NCBI RefSeq assembly: GCF_003024605.1
Contig: NZ_PYJQ01000001.1
Location: forward strand, 1-64,000
Source: Rhizobium sp. JAB6
Lineage (GTDB): Bacteria > Pseudomonadota > Alphaproteobacteria > Rhizobiales > Rhizobiaceae
DNA: 64,000 bases
Direction of reading: 5' to 3'
The translations under genes and the position numbers were made by a program. This document shows, in pieces, positions 37,571-48,473 of the stretch. Position 1 is the stretch's first letter. Each line of letters begins with the position of its first letter. The notes beneath the pieces are model-generated. The model made no database searches, had not been told where the DNA came from, and saw only the letters and a list, made by a program, of their open reading frames with translations.

Positions 37571-38587
37571 TTACTTCTTTGCCCAGAGCACCTTGTAGCG
37601 AGCGTTGCGGCAAGTCTCGCCGAACTCCTTGAAATTCTCCCCTAGCACGGGTTCGTAGGGCAGGCCGCGATTGGCAACCAGCATCAGCCGTCCGCCGCCG
37701 CGCAGTGCCGAAGAGGCCGTCTTGATCATCGCCTGGCCGAGCGATGGCTCGGCGGCGTGGCCCTCATGGAAGGGCGGATTCATGATGATCAGGTCATACT
37801 TGTCCTTGACCGGCTCGCTTGCCAGATCGTGCCAGAAGAAGCGCTGGGCGACCTTCGGGCAATGCGACAGCAGATTGGCGCGTGCGGCCTCCAGAGAGCC
37901 GTAGTGGGCTTCGTAGAGGTCGATGCGCTCGATCCTTGGCGATTTCATTGCCAGCTCGACGGAGAGATAGCCCCAGCCGGCGCCGAAATCGGCGGCATCG
38001 CCGGCAAAGTCGGTCGGCAGGCGCGAGGCGAGAAGTTCGGAGCCGGCATCGATACGGTCATGGGAGAACATGCCGGGCGCCGTGGTGAAACTGTCGTCGA
38101 CGCGCGTTGCCGGCTTTGCGAGCTGCGCCGTCAAAAGCTTGATATCGGCGGGACGCGCGAACCAGAAGGCGACGCCGTGATATTTAGGCATATGCTCGAT
38201 TGCAAGGCCGAAGGCCTCGATGCGCTTGCGCAGCGGCTGGATGCCGTCTTCCTTGCCGCCGGCAACGAGGATGAGGCCGCCTTCCTTTACACGCGACAGC
38301 GCTTCGGCGATGCGATCTTCATTCTCGCCCTTGTGCTTGCCGCAGAGCACCAGCGCGCCGTCATAGCCTTCGCCTTCGATTTCCGGCGTCACAACAATGC
38401 GCTGCGCCTGTAGCTGCCGATAGAAGGGGCGGAAACCCTGGACGGCCGAAAGCTCGGCGGCAAAGCCCTCCGGCAGCGCAAAGCCCGCTTCGGCGCCGAG
38501 AAACAGGATGCGCTGACCCTCGCCGGGCGCGTCGATGGTGCCGGAGGCAAAGGGATGGAACAGGGTCTTCAGGGCATCGCGGCTCAT
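37571..38587 (-). CDS. rsmC: RsmC-like class I SAM methyltransferase (16S rRNA G1207)
   Basis: A 338-residue protein with the two-domain RsmC plan. The N-terminal half is a degenerate methyltransferase-like domain; the C-terminal half has DFGAGWGYLSVELA for SAM binding and the catalytic NPPFHEG typical of guanine-N2 methyltransferases. It should modify G1207 of 16S rRNA. Conserved alphaproteobacterial relatives are about this long. Monocistronic, convergent with the GNAT gene. Confidence 0.86.
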   Translation of the reverse strand: MSRDALKTLFHPFASGTIDAPGEGQRILFLGAEAGFALPEGFAAELSAVQGFRPFYRQLQAQRIVVTPEIEGEGYDGALVLCGKHKGENEDRIAEALSRVKEGGLILVAGGKEDGIQPLRKRIEAFGLAIEHMPKYHGVAFWFARPADIKLLTAQLAKPATRVDDSFTTAPGMFSHDRIDAGSELLASRLPTDFAGDAADFGAGWGYLSVELAMKSPRIERIDLYEAHYGSLEAARANLLSHCPKVAQRFFWHDLASEPVKDKYDLIIMNPPFHEGHAAEPSLGQAMIKTASSALRGGGRLMLVANRGLPYEPVLGENFKEFGETCRNARYKVLWAKK

Positions 38588-38649
38588 GGGCGTGATCTCG
38601 TTATTGTTTCATCGATTGGGCCTGCGGGCAGGTGTCTGTCCTAGTGCTT

Positions 38650-38704
38650 GCCCCTCACCCTAGCCCTCTCCCCGCAATGCGGGGAGAGGGCTAGGGTGAG
38701 GGGC
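38650..38704. repeat. perfect 27-base palindrome, REP-like
   Basis: Two exactly complementary 27-base arms around a single A, beginning GCCCCTCACCCTAGCCC. It is in the gap between the rsmC-like gene and pnp. The sequence type (CCCCTCACCC...CTCTCCCCGC) is common between genes in rhizobia, and a diverged relative lies at 59382-59460. It can fold into a very stable hairpin. Confidence 0.8.
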
Positions 38705-38755
38705 TGGGCACAGAATTTCGGAAAGCCGAAATCGCCAGCCTCTTCAATATAAAAA

Positions 38756-38779
38756 GGGCGCGGAAAAGATCCCGCGCCC
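38756..38779 (-). terminator. hairpin terminator after pnp
   Basis: On the minus strand GGGCGCGG pairs with CCGCGCCC around an 8-base loop and is followed by TTTTTAT. It lies 24 bases after the pnp stop. Confidence 0.82.
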
Positions 38780-38802
38780 CGGAACTTGGATGAAGGCGCA
38801 GC

Positions 38803-40941
38803 TTATTCGGCCGCGTCGTCCTTCTTCTTTTCGGTAGCGATTTCCTGGCCGGTGGCTTGGTCGACGACCTTCATGGAAAGGCGAACCTTGCCGCGCTCGT
38901 CGAAGCCGAGCAGCTTGACCCAGACCTTGTCGCCTTCCTTGACGACGTCCTGCGTCTTGGCAACGCGCTCGGAAGCGAGCTGCGAGATGTGGACGAGGCC
39001 GTCACGGGCGCCGAAGAAGTTGACGAAAGCGCCGAAATCGGCGGTCTTGACAACGGTGCCTTCGTAGATCTGGCCGACTTCCGGCTCGGCGACAATCGAG
39101 TGGATCCACTTGCGGGCCGCTTCGATTTCCTTGCCGGAGGAGGAGGCGATCTTGACGGTGCCGTCGTCCTCGATGTTGATCTTGGCGCCGGTCTTCTCGA
39201 CGATTTCGCGGATGATCTTGCCGCCGGAGCCGATGACTTCGCGGATCTTGTCGACCGGAATGTTCATGACTTCGATGCGCGGGGCGAATTCGCCGAGCTG
39301 GCCGCGGCTTTCGGAGATGGCCTTGGCCATTTCGCCGAGGATATGCAGGCGGCCACCCTTTGCCTGGTTCAGAGCGACTTTCATGATCTCTTCGGTGATG
39401 CCGTCGATCTTGATGTCCATCTGCAGCGAGGTGATGCCTGCTTCCGTGCCGGCAACCTTGAAGTCCATGTCGCCGAGGTGGTCTTCGTCACCCAGGATGT
39501 CGGAGAGAACGGCGAAACGCTCTTCTTCCTTGATCAGGCCCATGGCGATACCGGCAACCGGCTTTGCCAGCGGCACGCCGGCATCCATCAGCGCCAGCGA
39601 GGTGCCGCAGACGGTCGCCATCGAGGAAGAGCCGTTGGACTCGGTGATCTCAGAGACGACGCGCAGCGTGTAGGGGAACTGTTCAGCCGACGGCAGCATC
39701 GGGTGGATGGCGCGCCATGCGAGCTTGCCATGCCCGATTTCGCGGCGGCCCGGGGAGCCCATGCGGCCAGTTTCGCCGACCGAGTAGGGCGGGAAGTTGT
39801 AGTGCAGCATGAAGTTTTCTTTGTACATGCCGGTCAGGCTGTCGACATACTGCTCGTCTTCGCCGGTGCCGAGCGTGGCAACGACGATTGCCTGCGTCTC
39901 ACCGCGGGTGAAGAGCGCGGAACCGTGCGTGCGCGGCAGCAGGCCGACTTCGGCAACGATCGGGCGAACCGTCTGCAGGTCGCGGCCGTCGATGCGGCTG
40001 GACGTGTCGAGAATGTTCCACCGAACGATCTTCGCCTGCAGGTGCTTGAAGATGGCGCCGACTTCTTCGGCCGTGTACTTGGCTTCGCCTTCCTCCGGCA
40101 GGAAGTGCGCCTTCACCTTGGCCTTGACGGCGTCGACGGCGGCATAGCGATCGGCCTTCTGGGTGATCTTGTAGGCGTCGCGCAGTTCTGCTTCGGCGAG
40201 GCCGAGCATTTCCTTCTCGAGCTCGGAATAGTCTTCCGGCTGGAAGTCGCGGGGCTCCTTGGCAGCCACTTCGGCGAGCTTGATGATCGCGTCGATGACG
40301 GGCTGGAAGCCGCGGTGACCGAACATGACGGCGCCGAGCATGATGTCCTCAGGCAGTTCCTTGGCTTCGGATTCGACCATCAGAACGGCTTCCTGCGTGC
40401 CGGCGACGACGAGGTCGAGGCTCGATTCGTCCATCTCGTCGAGATGTGGGTTCAGCACGTATTCGCCGTTGATGTAGCCGACGCGGGCACCGCCGATCGG
40501 GCCCATGAAGGGAATGCCGGAAAGCGTCAGAGCTGCCGAGGTCGCGACCATGGCCAGGATGTCCGGATCGTTTTCGAGGTCATGCTGGATGACCGTGACG
40601 ACGACCTGCGTGTCGTTCTTGTAGCCTTCCGGGAAGAGCGGGCGGATCGGGCGGTCGATCAGGCGGGAAACGAGCGTTTCGTTTTCGCTCGGGCGTCCTT
40701 CGCGCTTGAAGTAGCCGCCAGGGATCTTGCCGGCTGCGTAGGTCTTTTCCTGGTAGTTGACGGTGAGCGGGAAGAAGTCCTGGCCCGGCTTCGGCGCCTT
40801 GGCGGAAACCACGGTCGCAAGCACCACGGTCTCGCCATAGGTGGCAACGACGGCGCCATCGGCTTGGCGGGCGATCTTGCCGGTTTCGAGCTTCAGCGGG
40901 CGGCCTGCCCACTCGATTTCGACGGTATGGATATCGAACAT
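38803..40941 (-). CDS. pnp: polynucleotide phosphorylase
   Basis: A 712-residue exoribonuclease that degrades RNA 3' to 5' using phosphate. Two RNase PH domains come first (first near 1-230, second near 310-550 with [17 protein letters not shown]). A KH domain follows ([23 protein letters not shown] GSGGK motif), then an S1 domain ([19 protein letters not shown]). [13 protein letters not shown] is the start, with AAGGA upstream; a longer frame upstream has no homology. It lies downstream of rpsO as in most bacteria. Confidence 0.97.
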   Translation of the reverse strand: MFDIHTVEIEWAGRPLKLETGKIARQADGAVVATYGETVVLATVVSAKAPKPGQDFFPLTVNYQEKTYAAGKIPGGYFKREGRPSENETLVSRLIDRPIRPLFPEGYKNDTQVVVTVIQHDLENDPDILAMVATSAALTLSGIPFMGPIGGARVGYINGEYVLNPHLDEMDESSLDLVVAGTQEAVLMVESEAKELPEDIMLGAVMFGHRGFQPVIDAIIKLAEVAAKEPRDFQPEDYSELEKEMLGLAEAELRDAYKITQKADRYAAVDAVKAKVKAHFLPEEGEAKYTAEEVGAIFKHLQAKIVRWNILDTSSRIDGRDLQTVRPIVAEVGLLPRTHGSALFTRGETQAIVVATLGTGEDEQYVDSLTGMYKENFMLHYNFPPYSVGETGRMGSPGRREIGHGKLAWRAIHPMLPSAEQFPYTLRVVSEITESNGSSSMATVCGTSLALMDAGVPLAKPVAGIAMGLIKEEERFAVLSDILGDEDHLGDMDFKVAGTEAGITSLQMDIKIDGITEEIMKVALNQAKGGRLHILGEMAKAISESRGQLGEFAPRIEVMNIPVDKIREVIGSGGKIIREIVEKTGAKINIEDDGTVKIASSSGKEIEAARKWIHSIVAEPEVGQIYEGTVVKTADFGAFVNFFGARDGLVHISQLASERVAKTQDVVKEGDKVWVKLLGFDERGKVRLSMKVVDQATGQEIATEKKKDDAAE

Positions 40942-41227
40942 ATCTTGTCCTTGCATGATGCGGGAAAAGGCGCCGTCGCCGACGAATTCGGCAGGGCACA
41001 TCTTCGACCGCACGAAATGTGACGCATCACGGGCAAGACAACGAGAGGCTTTCGAAGATCGGCCGAAGCATGAAGCTTCGGCTGAAAGCATCCGGCAATC
41101 CTGCCCCATGACAGGTCAACGGTTGTTGTTGGCAGCACCGGCCCATCCGGCCTGCCGTCGGTCTCGCATCGCACCGGCATAAGGCGCGAGGGAAACTGGT
41201 CTCAAGGGTTCATACCCTTCATAAGCA

Positions 41228-41259
41228 TCCGGCGGGCGTTCAGGTGAACGCCCGCCGGA
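41228..41259 (-). promoter_or_regulatory. strong hairpin between rpsO and pnp
   Basis: A 15-base perfect stem starting TCCGGCGGGCGTTCA with a two-base loop, just after the rpsO stop. No T run follows on the transcribed strand, so it is a poor Rho-independent terminator. In E. coli the rpsO-pnp interval carries an RNase III-cleaved stem through which PNPase controls its own message; this hairpin is placed to do the same, by inference. Confidence 0.55.
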
Positions 41260-41266
41260 AATTCCG

Positions 41267-41536
41267 TTAGCGGCGGATACCGAGGCTGGTGATCAGCTTG
41301 GTATAACGGCCTTCGTCTTTGTTCTTGAGGTAGTCAAGAAGCGAGCGCCGGCTGGAAACCATCGTCAGGAGGCCACGACGGGAGTGGTTGTCCTTCTTGT
41401 GGTCCTTGAAGTGTTCCGTGAGGTTGTTGATGCGCTCGGTCAGGATCGCAACCTGGACTTCCGGAGAACCGGTGTCGCCTTCGGCGGTAGCGTATTCCTT
41501 GATCAGCGCAGCCTTGCGCTCAGCAGTGATCGACAT
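41267..41536 (-). CDS. rpsO: 30S ribosomal protein S15
   Basis: An 89-residue ribosomal protein that binds 16S rRNA helices 20-22 early in 30S assembly. [20 protein letters not shown] opens the usual sequence, and [21 protein letters not shown] and RRSLLDYLK are the family landmarks. Exactly the standard length. AAAGGA lies upstream. It sits between truB and pnp in the conserved order. Confidence 0.98.
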   Translation of the reverse strand: MSITAERKAALIKEYATAEGDTGSPEVQVAILTERINNLTEHFKDHKKDNHSRRGLLTMVSSRRSLLDYLKNKDEGRYTKLITSLGIRR

Positions 41537-41710
41537 CGGATGGTCCTTTCTATGAGAGGAGATTGAAGTCGCCAAACGCCGGGATGTCGTCCAGCATTGG
41601 CCGCGAATGCAATCAGGCATGCCCGATGCTGGCGCTGCCTATAGACCATTTGGAGCGCAAAGGGAAGAGCATCGTGTCTTTGCCTCCTCTCCGTCGGAGA
41701 GAAGGCCTTT

Positions 41711-42643
41711 TTAGGTAAACACCCGCTTCGGACGAAATTCGCCCTGGCCGATCTCGCCGATGGCGATCAGCTTGCCGCGTGCCGTGGCATAGGCCTCGGT
41801 CTCGGCAACCGGCGCATCCCGGCCACGCACCAGGATCGGGTTGCCCATCTTCAGGCGATGCGCCTGGTCGTCGTTGATGACGAGATGCGGCAGCGAAGAA
41901 AGAGCTTCCGCCGTATCGATCAGGAGCGCATCGAGCGCTGCGAGCCGTTCGTCCGCATCCTCGATCTCTTCCAGAGCCACGAGGTCGGCAAGCGGCACCA
42001 TCGTCTCCTCGGCAAAGGGCGCGACGAAGCTGCGGCGCAGGCCGGAAATATGGCCGTAGCAGCCAAGATCGCGGCCGAAATCGCGGGCGAGCGCGCGGAC
42101 ATAGGTGCCCTTGCCGCATTCCACTTCGAAATGCGCCGTATTGGCGTCCGGGCAGGCAAGCAGCGTCAGGCGGAAAATCTCGACTTCGCGCGAAGGGATC
42201 TCGACCGTTTCGCCTTCGCGGGCCAGGTCATAGGCTCGTTCGCCCGATATCTTGATGGCGGAGAACTGCGGCGGGATCTGGTTGATGACACCCGTATAAT
42301 TCGGCAGCAACGCGCGGATAGCCTCTTCGCTCGGACGTTTGTCGGAGGTGGCGGTCACGGCGCCTTCGAGGTCGTCGGAGGCGCGTTCCTCGCCCCAAGT
42401 CACGGTGAATTCATAGATCTTGCGGCCATCCATGACATAGGGGACCGTCTTGGTGGCGTCGCCGAGCGCGATCGGCAGCATGCCGGAGGCGAGCGGATCG
42501 AGCGTACCGGCATGGCCGGCCTTCTGGGCCTTGAACAGCCATTTGATTTTGGAAACGGCTTCGGTCGAGCCGAAATCCACCGGCTTGTCGAGGATGAGCC
42601 AGCCCGAAATCGGACGGCCCTTGGACTTGCGTGGCTTGGACAT
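41711..42643 (-). CDS. truB: tRNA pseudouridine-55 synthase
   Basis: A 310-residue enzyme that makes pseudouridine 55 in the T loop of tRNAs. The catalytic Asp is in [16 protein letters not shown], preceded by [15 protein letters not shown] and followed by [18 protein letters not shown] and [13 protein letters not shown]. Normal bacterial length with a C-terminal extension. It follows rbfA by 12 bases and likely shares its transcript. Confidence 0.96.
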   Translation of the reverse strand: MSKPRKSKGRPISGWLILDKPVDFGSTEAVSKIKWLFKAQKAGHAGTLDPLASGMLPIALGDATKTVPYVMDGRKIYEFTVTWGEERASDDLEGAVTATSDKRPSEEAIRALLPNYTGVINQIPPQFSAIKISGERAYDLAREGETVEIPSREVEIFRLTLLACPDANTAHFEVECGKGTYVRALARDFGRDLGCYGHISGLRRSFVAPFAEETMVPLADLVALEEIEDADERLAALDALLIDTAEALSSLPHLVINDDQAHRLKMGNPILVRGRDAPVAETEAYATARGKLIAIGEIGQGEFRPKRVFT

Positions 42644-42655
42644 TCTCTGTCTCTG

Positions 42656-43063
42656 TTATTGATCTTGGTCGTTGTCGTCGTCGAGATCGCGGCTGACCTC
42701 GGGCGAGCGCAGAAGCGCGTCGATCTTCTTGTAATTGTCGAAGCTCGTATCGTCGCGGAAGCGGACTTCCGGCATATACTTCATCTGGCGAAGCTGCGGA
42801 CCGAGGCGGCCGCGGATATATTTCGCATGGCGGTTCAGCGCCTCGATGACGGCGCCGTGGTCGGCGACGCCAAGCGGGGTTACGAAGGCGGTCGCGATCT
42901 TCAGATCGGGCGACATGCGCACTTCGGAAATGGAGATTACGGTGCGCTCGATCAGCTCGTCGCGCACTTCGCCGCGCTGCAGAACCTGCGTAATCGCTGA
43001 GCGCACCTGCTCGCCGACGCGAAGCATGCGCTGCGAAGGCGCGGAAGAAGTTGGTCTGGTCAT
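42656..43063 (-). CDS. rbfA: 30S ribosome-binding factor A
   Basis: A 135-residue KH-like protein needed for late 16S rRNA maturation. [20 protein letters not shown] and [21 protein letters not shown] are standard, and [14 protein letters not shown] marks the C-terminus, which ends in an acidic tail ([10 protein letters not shown]). Located between infB and truB as usual, but separated from infB by a clear terminator, so rbfA-truB may have its own promoter at 43064-43240. Confidence 0.95.
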   Translation of the reverse strand: MTRPTSSAPSQRMLRVGEQVRSAITQVLQRGEVRDELIERTVISISEVRMSPDLKIATAFVTPLGVADHGAVIEALNRHAKYIRGRLGPQLRQMKYMPEVRFRDDTSFDNYKKIDALLRSPEVSRDLDDDNDQDQ

Positions 43064-43244
43064 GGTTGTTCCGTTAGCAGCGTCCTTTGGACGCGATAAA
43101 GCGGGTCAAATGACTCCATCCGGGGCAAAGGTCAAGGCTGGACAGGTTTTGCTGCCCGCCAGAAGCCGCGAATCCTTGTGAAAGCGGCATCTTGAGCGCC
43201 CCGAAGGCTTCGAACCGGCTCTCCTTGCGCGTGACGCGTAAGAA

Positions 43245-43272
43245 AAAACCGCCGGTTTCGGCCGGCGGTTTT
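43245..43272 (-). terminator. hairpin terminator after infB
   Basis: On the minus strand AAAACCGCCGG pairs with CCGGCGGTTTT around a six-base loop, and a TTTTTTC run ends it. It lies 26 bases after the infB stop and splits infB from rbfA-truB. Confidence 0.85.
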
Positions 43273-43297
43273 GATATCTAGCAAATCGAAAAGTTGC

Positions 43298-46009
43298 TTA
43301 GAGCGTGCGGGTGATATGCTCAACGCGGAAGCATTCGATCGTATCGCCGACGCGGATGTCTTCGTAGTTCTCGAAGGCCATGCCGCATTCCTGGCCCATA
43401 TTGACCTCGGAGACTTCGTCCTTGAAGCGCTTGAGCGTCTTGAGCTTGCCTTCGTGGATGACGACGTTGTCGCGAACGAGGCGGACGCCGACCCCACGCT
43501 CCACCTTGCCTTCGGTAACGCGGCAACCCGCGACCTTGCCGACCTTCGTGATGTTGAACACCTCGAGGATTTCGGCATTGCCGAGGAAGGTTTCGCGGCG
43601 CTCCGGAGAGAGCAGGCCCGACATCGCCGCCTTCACGTCATCCACCAGGTCGTAGATGATGTTGTAGTAGCGGATCTCGATGCCTTCGCGCTCCGCCAGC
43701 GTGCGGGCCTGGGCATTCGCACGGACGTTGAAGCCGATGATCGCCGCGTCGGATGCGCCGGCGAGCGAGATATCGGATTCGGTTACGCCGCCGACGCCCG
43801 AATGGACGATGCGGGCGCGCACTTCGTCGGTGCCGAGCTTTTCCAGCGCGCCGGCAATGGCTTCGATCGAGCCCTGCACGTCGCCCTTGATGACCAGCGG
43901 GAATTCCTTGATGCCCGAAGTCTGCAGCTGCGACATCATCTGCTCCAGCGAGCCGCGCTGGCCGGACTGGCGAGCAGCTGCCTTGTCGCGGGTGAGGCGC
44001 TGACGGTATTCCGAGATTTCGCGGGCACGGCTTTCGTTTTCGACGACGGCGAACTTGTCGCCGGCCTGCGGTGCGCCGGAAAGGCCGAGCAGTTCGACCG
44101 GCATGGCCGGGCCCGCTTCCTTCACATGCTCACCCTTGTCGTTGACGAGCGCACGAACGCGGCCCCACTGATCGCCGGCGACGACGATCTGGCCAGGACG
44201 CAGCGTGCCCTTCTGCACGAGCACGGTGGCGACCGAGCCGCGGCCGCGGTCGAGCTGGGCTTCGATGACGGTGCCTTCCGCCGTGCGGTTCGGATTGGCC
44301 TTGAGGTCAAGGATTTCCGCCTGCAGCAGGATGGCTTCGAGCAGCTTGTCGAGATTGGTGCGGTTCTTCGCGGAGACTTCCACATCGAGCACTTCACCGC
44401 CCATCGATTCGACGAAGACTTCGTGCTGCAGCAGTTCCGTGCGGACCTTCTGCGGGTTGGCCTCATGCTTATCGATCTTGTTGATCGCCACGATGATCGG
44501 GACACCCGCCGCCTTGGCGTGATTGATCGATTCGATCGTCTGCGGCATCACGCTATCGTCGGCCGCAACCACGAGGATCGCGATGTCGGTCGCCTGGGCG
44601 CCGCGGGCACGCATCGCCGTGAAGGCGGCGTGACCGGGGGTGTCGATGAAGGTGATCTTCTGACCGTTGTGCTCGACCTGGTAGGCGCCGATATGCTGGG
44701 TGATGCCACCGGCTTCGCCGGCGACAACGTTTGCATGGCGGATGGCGTCGAGCAGCGAGGTTTTGCCGTGGTCGACGTGGCCCATGATGGTGACGACAGG
44801 CGGACGCGAAACGAGTTCGCCTTCCTCGTCGGCAACGTTGAAGATGCCCTGTTCGACGTCGGATTCCGAAACGCGCTTGACCGTATGGCCGAATTCGCCG
44901 GCGATGAGCTCTGCCAGATCGGCGTCGATCACGTCGCCGGGCTTCATCATCTGGCCTTCCTTCATCAGGTACTTGATGACGTCGACGGCGCGTTCGGACA
45001 TGCGCTGCGACAGTTCCTGAATGGTGATGGTCTCGGGCAGCACGACTTCACGCGAGATCTTTTCGCGCGTTTCCTGCATCTGGCTGCGTCGGAACTTCTC
45101 CTGGCGGCGGCGCATAGCCGAAAGCGAACGGCCGCGTGCGTTGCCGTCTTCGTCGACATCGGCAGTGGTAACCGTCAGCTTGCCGCGGCGGCGCTCGTCC
45201 TCGGTTTTCGGACGCGTGGTAACGGGCTTTGCCGGCTCAGGCCGCGTGATCTTGCCACGGATCGGAGCACCGCGGGACGGGCCACGGCCTTCCTCTTCCT
45301 CATTGCCTGGGCGGCGGCGATTGGCGGGTATTTCCGCCGCTGGTGCGCTCGGGCGGACAGACTGCGGAGCAGCATCCGGACGCCGTGCGACGGTCGGCTG
45401 CGGCGCCGGCTTCGGAGCTTCGACAGGCGCGGGGGCCGCTGCTGTTTCCGTCTTCGCTTCGGCGGCGCGGGCAGCCTCTTCGGCGGCGCGACGGGCGGCT
45501 TCTGCCTGCTCGGCGATGCGGCGTGCTTCCTCTTCCTGGCGGCGCCGCGCTTCTTCCTCGGCGCGACGAACGGCGTCGGCGGCGTCGCGGGCCTGGGCTT
45601 CGGCGAGCGCGCGGCGGCGGGCATCCATCTCGTCGGCCGACAGGTGATTCAGAACCACCGGACGCGACGAGCGCTCCTGCTGCGGGCGCTGCTGATAGCC
45701 CTGGTTGGATTGCGCCGGCCGCTGCTGCTGGCCGCCCGGCTGATGAATGCGCGGAGCCGGCGGGCGCGGGGGCTGCGGCGTCGGCTCGGCGACGCGCGTC
45801 ACCGACGGCGCTGATGTCGTTACCGGCGTGATTGGCTTTTCGTCTTCAGGACGTAGCGGGCGGCGCTTACGGGTCTCAACCACGACCGCCTTGGTGCGAC
45901 CGCGGCCCATGTCCTGGCGCACGGTGCCCTGGTTTACGCCTGAAGGCTTCAAGGTGAGGGTCTTCTTACCCGAAACACTCAGCGTCTTGTCGTCTTGATT
46001 GTCGGTCAT
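43298..46009 (-). CDS. infB: translation initiation factor IF-2
   Basis: A 903-residue GTPase that places fMet-tRNA in the ribosomal P site. The first 330 residues are a long low-complexity region rich in Arg, Ala, Pro and Gln with a helical [19 protein letters not shown] stretch. The IF2_N segment and the G domain follow: [23 protein letters not shown] and NKIDK. Domains II to IV end with RVEHITRTL. The N-terminal extension is typical of alphaproteobacteria. It is preceded by ylxR in the nusA operon. Confidence 0.97.
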   Translation of the reverse strand: MTDNQDDKTLSVSGKKTLTLKPSGVNQGTVRQDMGRGRTKAVVVETRKRRPLRPEDEKPITPVTTSAPSVTRVAEPTPQPPRPPAPRIHQPGGQQQRPAQSNQGYQQRPQQERSSRPVVLNHLSADEMDARRRALAEAQARDAADAVRRAEEEARRRQEEEARRIAEQAEAARRAAEEAARAAEAKTETAAAPAPVEAPKPAPQPTVARRPDAAPQSVRPSAPAAEIPANRRRPGNEEEEGRGPSRGAPIRGKITRPEPAKPVTTRPKTEDERRRGKLTVTTADVDEDGNARGRSLSAMRRRQEKFRRSQMQETREKISREVVLPETITIQELSQRMSERAVDVIKYLMKEGQMMKPGDVIDADLAELIAGEFGHTVKRVSESDVEQGIFNVADEEGELVSRPPVVTIMGHVDHGKTSLLDAIRHANVVAGEAGGITQHIGAYQVEHNGQKITFIDTPGHAAFTAMRARGAQATDIAILVVAADDSVMPQTIESINHAKAAGVPIIVAINKIDKHEANPQKVRTELLQHEVFVESMGGEVLDVEVSAKNRTNLDKLLEAILLQAEILDLKANPNRTAEGTVIEAQLDRGRGSVATVLVQKGTLRPGQIVVAGDQWGRVRALVNDKGEHVKEAGPAMPVELLGLSGAPQAGDKFAVVENESRAREISEYRQRLTRDKAAARQSGQRGSLEQMMSQLQTSGIKEFPLVIKGDVQGSIEAIAGALEKLGTDEVRARIVHSGVGGVTESDISLAGASDAAIIGFNVRANAQARTLAEREGIEIRYYNIIYDLVDDVKAAMSGLLSPERRETFLGNAEILEVFNITKVGKVAGCRVTEGKVERGVGVRLVRDNVVIHEGKLKTLKRFKDEVSEVNMGQECGMAFENYEDIRVGDTIECFRVEHITRTL

Positions 46010-46110
46010 TCCGTTCCTGTTCCTTCGGACAGGGCACGGAAACGTCCGTCAGACCCTGTCGTTCAATGCATGTACCTTAATGAGGCGTCCGGCAAAGGCC
46101 GGTGACCGCG

Positions 46111-46803
46111 TCATTGTTTTCGCCGGCCAGCGCCGCCCGTTGCCCGGGACTGACCGCCGTTGCGGTACCGTTCGAGCAGGTTTGCGCGCTTCACTACACC
46201 CTCACCCGCCTGCCCTGCAAGCGCTGCGGCATGGATAAAAGCATTCTGGCCCATCAGTTCGTCCATTTCCGCCTCCGTAAAGACACGGAAGGACGGTATT
46301 TCCGCTTCAGTCTCCATGCCCAGATGCCAGGCCTTCCTTGCCTGATCGATCTTGCGTACGCCATCGGCGGCAGCGTTCATCGCATGGAACACGGCAAGTG
46401 CCGAGCCATTGCGAACGGCGCCGTCCACCTTCGACGAGCCGGATACGAACTGGCCCGCCTTGCGCGCCATGTTCATCATCCCGGCCAGTTGCGCCGCAAG
46501 AAGGCGGTCGACGGTGGCGCCGAGATCGCTCGGCGCGGTCACCTCCGCCTTCAGGGCGCGGGAGAACAACTTCTTTGCCACTGCCTTGTCCACGAGTGCT
46601 CGGTCGATCTTGACCCAGCATCCGCGTCCCGGCAGCTGCCGCTTCAGATCCGGAACGACTGTTCCGTCCGGAGCGGCGACGAAGCGGATCAGCTCATCCG
46701 GCGATCCGCTTTCGCGTGTTACGATGCACATACGGCCATTTGCGCCGTCCCCCGAAAGATCGTCGTCCTCGGGCGCGGCCTTCGGCCCCTCTGCGCTCAT
46801 CAT
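46111..46803 (-). CDS. ylxR: RNA-binding protein, YlxR domain fused to L7Ae-like domain
   Basis: A 230-residue protein. Residues 1 to about 110 form a YlxR (DUF448) domain with CIVTRESGSPDELIRFV, then LPGRGCWV. The C-terminal part resembles an L7Ae/YlxQ RNA-binding domain (AGMMNMARKAGQFVSGSSKV, then GSALAVFHAMNAA). In Bacillus ylxR and ylxQ are two separate genes in the nusA-infB operon; here they form one protein. The start overlaps the nusA stop as ATGA, so it is translationally coupled. Confidence 0.88.
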   Translation of the reverse strand: MMSAEGPKAAPEDDDLSGDGANGRMCIVTRESGSPDELIRFVAAPDGTVVPDLKRQLPGRGCWVKIDRALVDKAVAKKLFSRALKAEVTAPSDLGATVDRLLAAQLAGMMNMARKAGQFVSGSSKVDGAVRNGSALAVFHAMNAAADGVRKIDQARKAWHLGMETEAEIPSFRVFTEAEMDELMGQNAFIHAAALAGQAGEGVVKRANLLERYRNGGQSRATGGAGRRKQ

Positions 46804-48410
46804 GTTTCCTGCTCGGCCTCGCCTTCACCTTCCGATGTCGCTTCGGCTTCGGCGGCGAGATCGGCTTCGGTGATCCAGCCGGCGAGCAGGCGGGCCTGCA
46901 CGACCATCTGTTCGGCTTCGACGCGCGAGACTTCGAGCTTGGAGAACAGGCCCTCGAACTTCTTCGTTTCGCCGTTCTTGCGTTCGCTCCAGCCGACGAG
47001 GTCGTCGGCAGCGCAGCCGGCAAAGTCCTCGATCGTCTTGATGCCGTCCTCGCCGAGGGCGACCATCATCTGCGCGGTCATGCCGTTGATCTGACGCAGC
47101 TCGTCGGAGACGCCGAGCGCCTTGCGCTTCTCGTCCATCTCGGCCTCGAGCTTCTCAAGATATTCGCGGGCGCGGGTCTGGATTTCCTGTGCCGTGTCTT
47201 CGTCGAAACCGTCGATCGAGGAGATTTCGTCGAGATCGACGTAGGCCAGTTCCTCGACGGCGGCAAAGCCTTCCGAGGCCAGAACCTGACCGACCATTTC
47301 ATCGACGTCGAGCGCGTCCATGAACAGGTTCGTACGCTCGTTGAATTCCTTCTGACGCCGTTCCGATTCTTCGGCTTCCGTCATGATGTCGATATCCCAG
47401 CCGGTCAGCTGCGAAGCAAGACGGACGTTCTGGCCGCGGCGGCCGATGGCGAGCGAAAGCTGCTCGTCCGGCACCACGACTTCGATGCGCTCTGCATCTT
47501 CGTCGAGAACGACCTTGGCGACTTCGGCCGGCTGCAGCGCGTTGACGACGAAGTTCGCCGGCTCGCTGGACCAGGGAATGATGTCGATCTTTTCGCCCTG
47601 CAGTTCGCCGACGACGGCCTGGACGCGCGAACCGCGCATACCGACGCAAGCGCCGACCGGATCGATCGACGAGTCGTTCGAGATAACGGCGATCTTGGCG
47701 CGCGAACCCGGATCGCGGGCAACCGACTTGACCTGGATGATGCCGTCATAGATTTCGGGCACTTCCATGGTGAAGAGCTTGACCATGAACTGCGGATGCG
47801 TGCGCGACAGGAAGATCTGCGGACCGCGCTGCTCGCGGCGGACGTCGTAGACATAGGCGCGGACGCGATCGCCGTAGCGGAAGTTTTCGCGCGGGATCAT
47901 TTCGTCGCGGCGGATGATGCCTTCGCCACGGCCGAGATCGACGATGACGTTGCCGTATTCGACGCGCTTGACGGTGCCATTGACGATTTCGCCGACACGA
48001 TCCTTGAATTCATCGAACTGACGGTCACGCTCGGCTTCGCGCACCTTCTGCACGATAACCTGCTTGGCCGACTGGGCGGCGATGCGGCCGAAATCCATCG
48101 GCGGCAGCGGATCGGCGATGAAATCGCCAAGGGCTGCGTCCGGATTGCGGTCGCGAGCCAGTTCCAGCGGGATCTGCGTGGAATAGTCTTCGGCCTTCTC
48201 GACCACTTCGAGCAGACGCTGCAGACGAATCTCGCCCGTCTTCGGGTTGATGTCGGCACGGATGTTCGATTCCGTGCCATAACGCGAGCGCGCGGCCTTC
48301 TGGATCGCATCCGCCATTGCGGCAAGCACGATTTCGCGGTCGATGACCTTTTCGCGCGCCACTGCATCTGCGATCTGCAGAAGTTCTAGCCGGTTCGCAC
48401 TGACTGCCAT
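46800..48410 (-). CDS. nusA: transcription termination/antitermination factor NusA
   Basis: A 536-residue RNA polymerase-associated factor. An N-terminal polymerase-binding domain precedes an S1 domain ([22 protein letters not shown]), two KH domains ([22 protein letters not shown]) and two C-terminal helix-hairpin repeats beginning near 340 and 430. Ends in a Glu-rich tail. It is the second gene of the rimP-nusA-ylxR-infB operon. Confidence 0.97.
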   Translation of the reverse strand: MAVSANRLELLQIADAVAREKVIDREIVLAAMADAIQKAARSRYGTESNIRADINPKTGEIRLQRLLEVVEKAEDYSTQIPLELARDRNPDAALGDFIADPLPPMDFGRIAAQSAKQVIVQKVREAERDRQFDEFKDRVGEIVNGTVKRVEYGNVIVDLGRGEGIIRRDEMIPRENFRYGDRVRAYVYDVRREQRGPQIFLSRTHPQFMVKLFTMEVPEIYDGIIQVKSVARDPGSRAKIAVISNDSSIDPVGACVGMRGSRVQAVVGELQGEKIDIIPWSSEPANFVVNALQPAEVAKVVLDEDAERIEVVVPDEQLSLAIGRRGQNVRLASQLTGWDIDIMTEAEESERRQKEFNERTNLFMDALDVDEMVGQVLASEGFAAVEELAYVDLDEISSIDGFDEDTAQEIQTRAREYLEKLEAEMDEKRKALGVSDELRQINGMTAQMMVALGEDGIKTIEDFAGCAADDLVGWSERKNGETKKFEGLFSKLEVSRVEAEQMVVQARLLAGWITEADLAAEAEATSEGEGEAEQET

Positions 48411-48473
48411 TGTTCTTAGTCTCCGTCTTCCTGCCTTCAGGTTTCCCGTTCCGTCAGGCGGTTCGTTGATCGG

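Noticed and set aside
38857..41022. Very long rightward open frame (721 codons) opposite pnp
   Set aside because: Antisense to a gene with full family motifs. Long complementary frames are expected in GC-rich DNA with strong third-position bias; the product is a low-complexity Asp/Val/Leu-rich chain.
41684..41714. CTCTCC-GTC-GGAGAG followed by AAGGCCTTTTT near the truB stop
   Set aside because: The T run follows on the plus strand, where no gene ends; it does not fit truB, which runs leftward.
43271..45814. Rightward open frame of 847 codons opposite infB
   Set aside because: Mirror of the IF-2 coding sequence; no family features and no ribosome site.
46716..48389. Rightward open frame opposite nusA
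   Set aside because: Antisense shadow; repeated Asp/Val composition follows from codon bias.
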